Positions 14,486 through 15,059 of a stretch of DNA of 15,059 nucleotides are shown here, piece by piece. The stretch lies in contig JBCDBH010000123.1 in the NCBI GenBank assembly GCA_039184055.1, positions 1 through 15,059 on the forward strand. Reading direction: 5' to 3'. Position 1 is the stretch's first letter; each line of letters opens with the position of its first letter. Source of the DNA: JBCDBH01 sp039184055. GTDB taxonomy: Bacteria > Acidobacteriota > Thermoanaerobaculia > Multivoradales > J023. Under the pieces are notes generated by a model that was given only the letters and a program-made list of their open reading frames with translations, had not been told where the DNA came from and did not search any database. Position numbers and translations under genes: made by a program.

Positions 14486-15059
14486 ATGAAACTTGCCCCC
14501 TCGATCCTGGCCGCCGATCTGGCGGATTTCGCAGCCGCGCTCGAGGTGTGCGAACAGGGTGGGGCGGATCTGGTCCATGTCGACGTCATGGATGGGCGCT
14601 TCGTTCCCAATCTCACCTTCGGGCCACCGGTGATCGCGGCCTTGGCCCGCCGCACCCACCTGCCGCTCGATGTTCATCTGATGGTCGAGGATCCAGATCG
14701 GATTCTCGACGCCTCGCTCGAAGCGGGCGCCGCCTGGGTGTCGGTCCATGTCGAGACCTGTCGTCATCTGGATCGAACGCTCGGCCATATTCGCGCCGCC
14801 GGTGCCAAGGCCGGTGTGGTGCTCAATCCGGCGACTCCCGCCGAGGTTCTGACCGACATTCTCGGGCAGTGCGATTTCGTGCTGCTGATGTCGGTCAACC
14901 CGGGATTCGCCGGTCAACCCTTTCTGCCCTACGTGCTCGACAAAGCGCGTCGGCTCAGACGGATGATCGATGAACGGGGCCTCGATGTGCTGATCGAAAT
15001 GGACGGAGGACTGGGACCGGGAACCATCGGTCGCGCCGCCGCCGCCGGAGTCGACGTCG
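14486..15059 (+). CDS. rpe: Ribulose-phosphate 3-epimerase (3' end cut off)
   Basis: Rpe interconverts ribulose-5-phosphate and xylulose-5-phosphate in the pentose phosphate pathway. The 191 codons in the window cover most of the usual 215-230-residue TIM barrel. Visible elements are APSILAADLADF (4-15), HVDVMDGRFVPNLTFGP (31-47) with H31 and the catalytic D33, VHLMVEDPDR (63-72) with H64, MSVNPGFAGQPF (135-146) and EMDGGLG (171-177) with the second catalytic aspartate D173. Most relatives read E-V-D-G-G-I at that last site, a minor change. The ATG has GGAG five bases upstream and lies 12 bp after the PASTA gene. The reading frame is open to the window edge. Confidence 0.96.
   Translation, partial: MKLAPSILAADLADFAAALEVCEQGGADLVHVDVMDGRFVPNLTFGPPVIAALARRTHLPLDVHLMVEDPDRILDASLEAGAAWVSVHVETCRHLDRTLGHIRAAGAKAGVVLNPATPAEVLTDILGQCDFVLLMSVNPGFAGQPFLPYVLDKARRLRRMIDERGLDVLIEMDGGLGPGTIGRAAAAGVDV

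Noticed and set aside
13718..14917. Open frame of about 400 codons on the minus strand, antisense to the PASTA and rpe genes
   Set aside because: It lies opposite two genes with clear domain motifs, its translation is rich in Arg, His and Asp with no recognisable domain, and long antisense frames are common in GC-rich coding DNA.
1..15059. Visible abundance of TCGA and GATC words across the window, considered as a possible modification or uptake signal
   Set aside because: The words occur mainly inside codons for Asp, Ile, Arg, Ser and Glu in all genes and are best explained by codon preference. No clustering or spacing pattern was seen by eye, and a count against a codon-shuffled control would be needed.

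Overview
The window is a stretch of GC-rich, tightly packed bacterial chromosome, apparently from a Gram-negative species. It encodes an LptD outer-membrane lipopolysaccharide translocon and dTDP-rhamnose enzymes. The lineage cannot be fixed from the sequence. The PASTA-protein/rpe pair and the unusual gene neighbourhoods suggest a non-gammaproteobacterial group, such as Acidobacteriota, Myxococcota or the Desulfuromonas-type lineages; this is inference. I see no mobile elements, CRISPR arrays, tRNA or rRNA genes. All twelve complete genes look intact, and one further gene is cut by each edge.

Left block (1-5793, minus strand): one apparent operon, read right to left. It runs thiolase, lptD, rfbA (long form), rfbD, and the 5' end of a GDP-mannose 4,6-dehydratase-type gene. 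Spacings are 16 bp, 65 bp, a 1-base stop/start overlap and 15 bp. Three of these genes make activated sugars for surface polysaccharide and lptD installs LPS in the outer membrane; the thiolase is the outlier.

Middle (5794-8423): a 269-bp divergent intergenic region, then ruvX and mltG on the plus strand with overlapping stop and start codons. Convergent to them is a voltage-gated-type K+ channel gene whose C-terminal tail carries a single CPKCG knuckle.

Right block (8424-15059, plus strand): rph, a tryptophan 2,3-dioxygenase gene, a divergent kynureninase-like gene and cdsA follow one another with overlapping or abutting stop/start codons. Tryptophan catabolism is thus embedded between RNA processing and phospholipid synthesis. 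After a 144-bp gap comes rseP, with no dxr between cdsA and rseP. Then comes a membrane-anchored triple-PASTA protein, followed by rpe, cut by the right edge.

Most of the content is recognisable housekeeping, and I do not see a clearly new multi-gene system. The points most worth a second look are the kynurenine pair inside the rph-cdsA operon, the unusual kynureninase family member, two likely leaderless transcripts (rph and the PASTA gene, the latter with a perfect inverted repeat in its promoter), the cysteine layout of LptD, and the channel tail.
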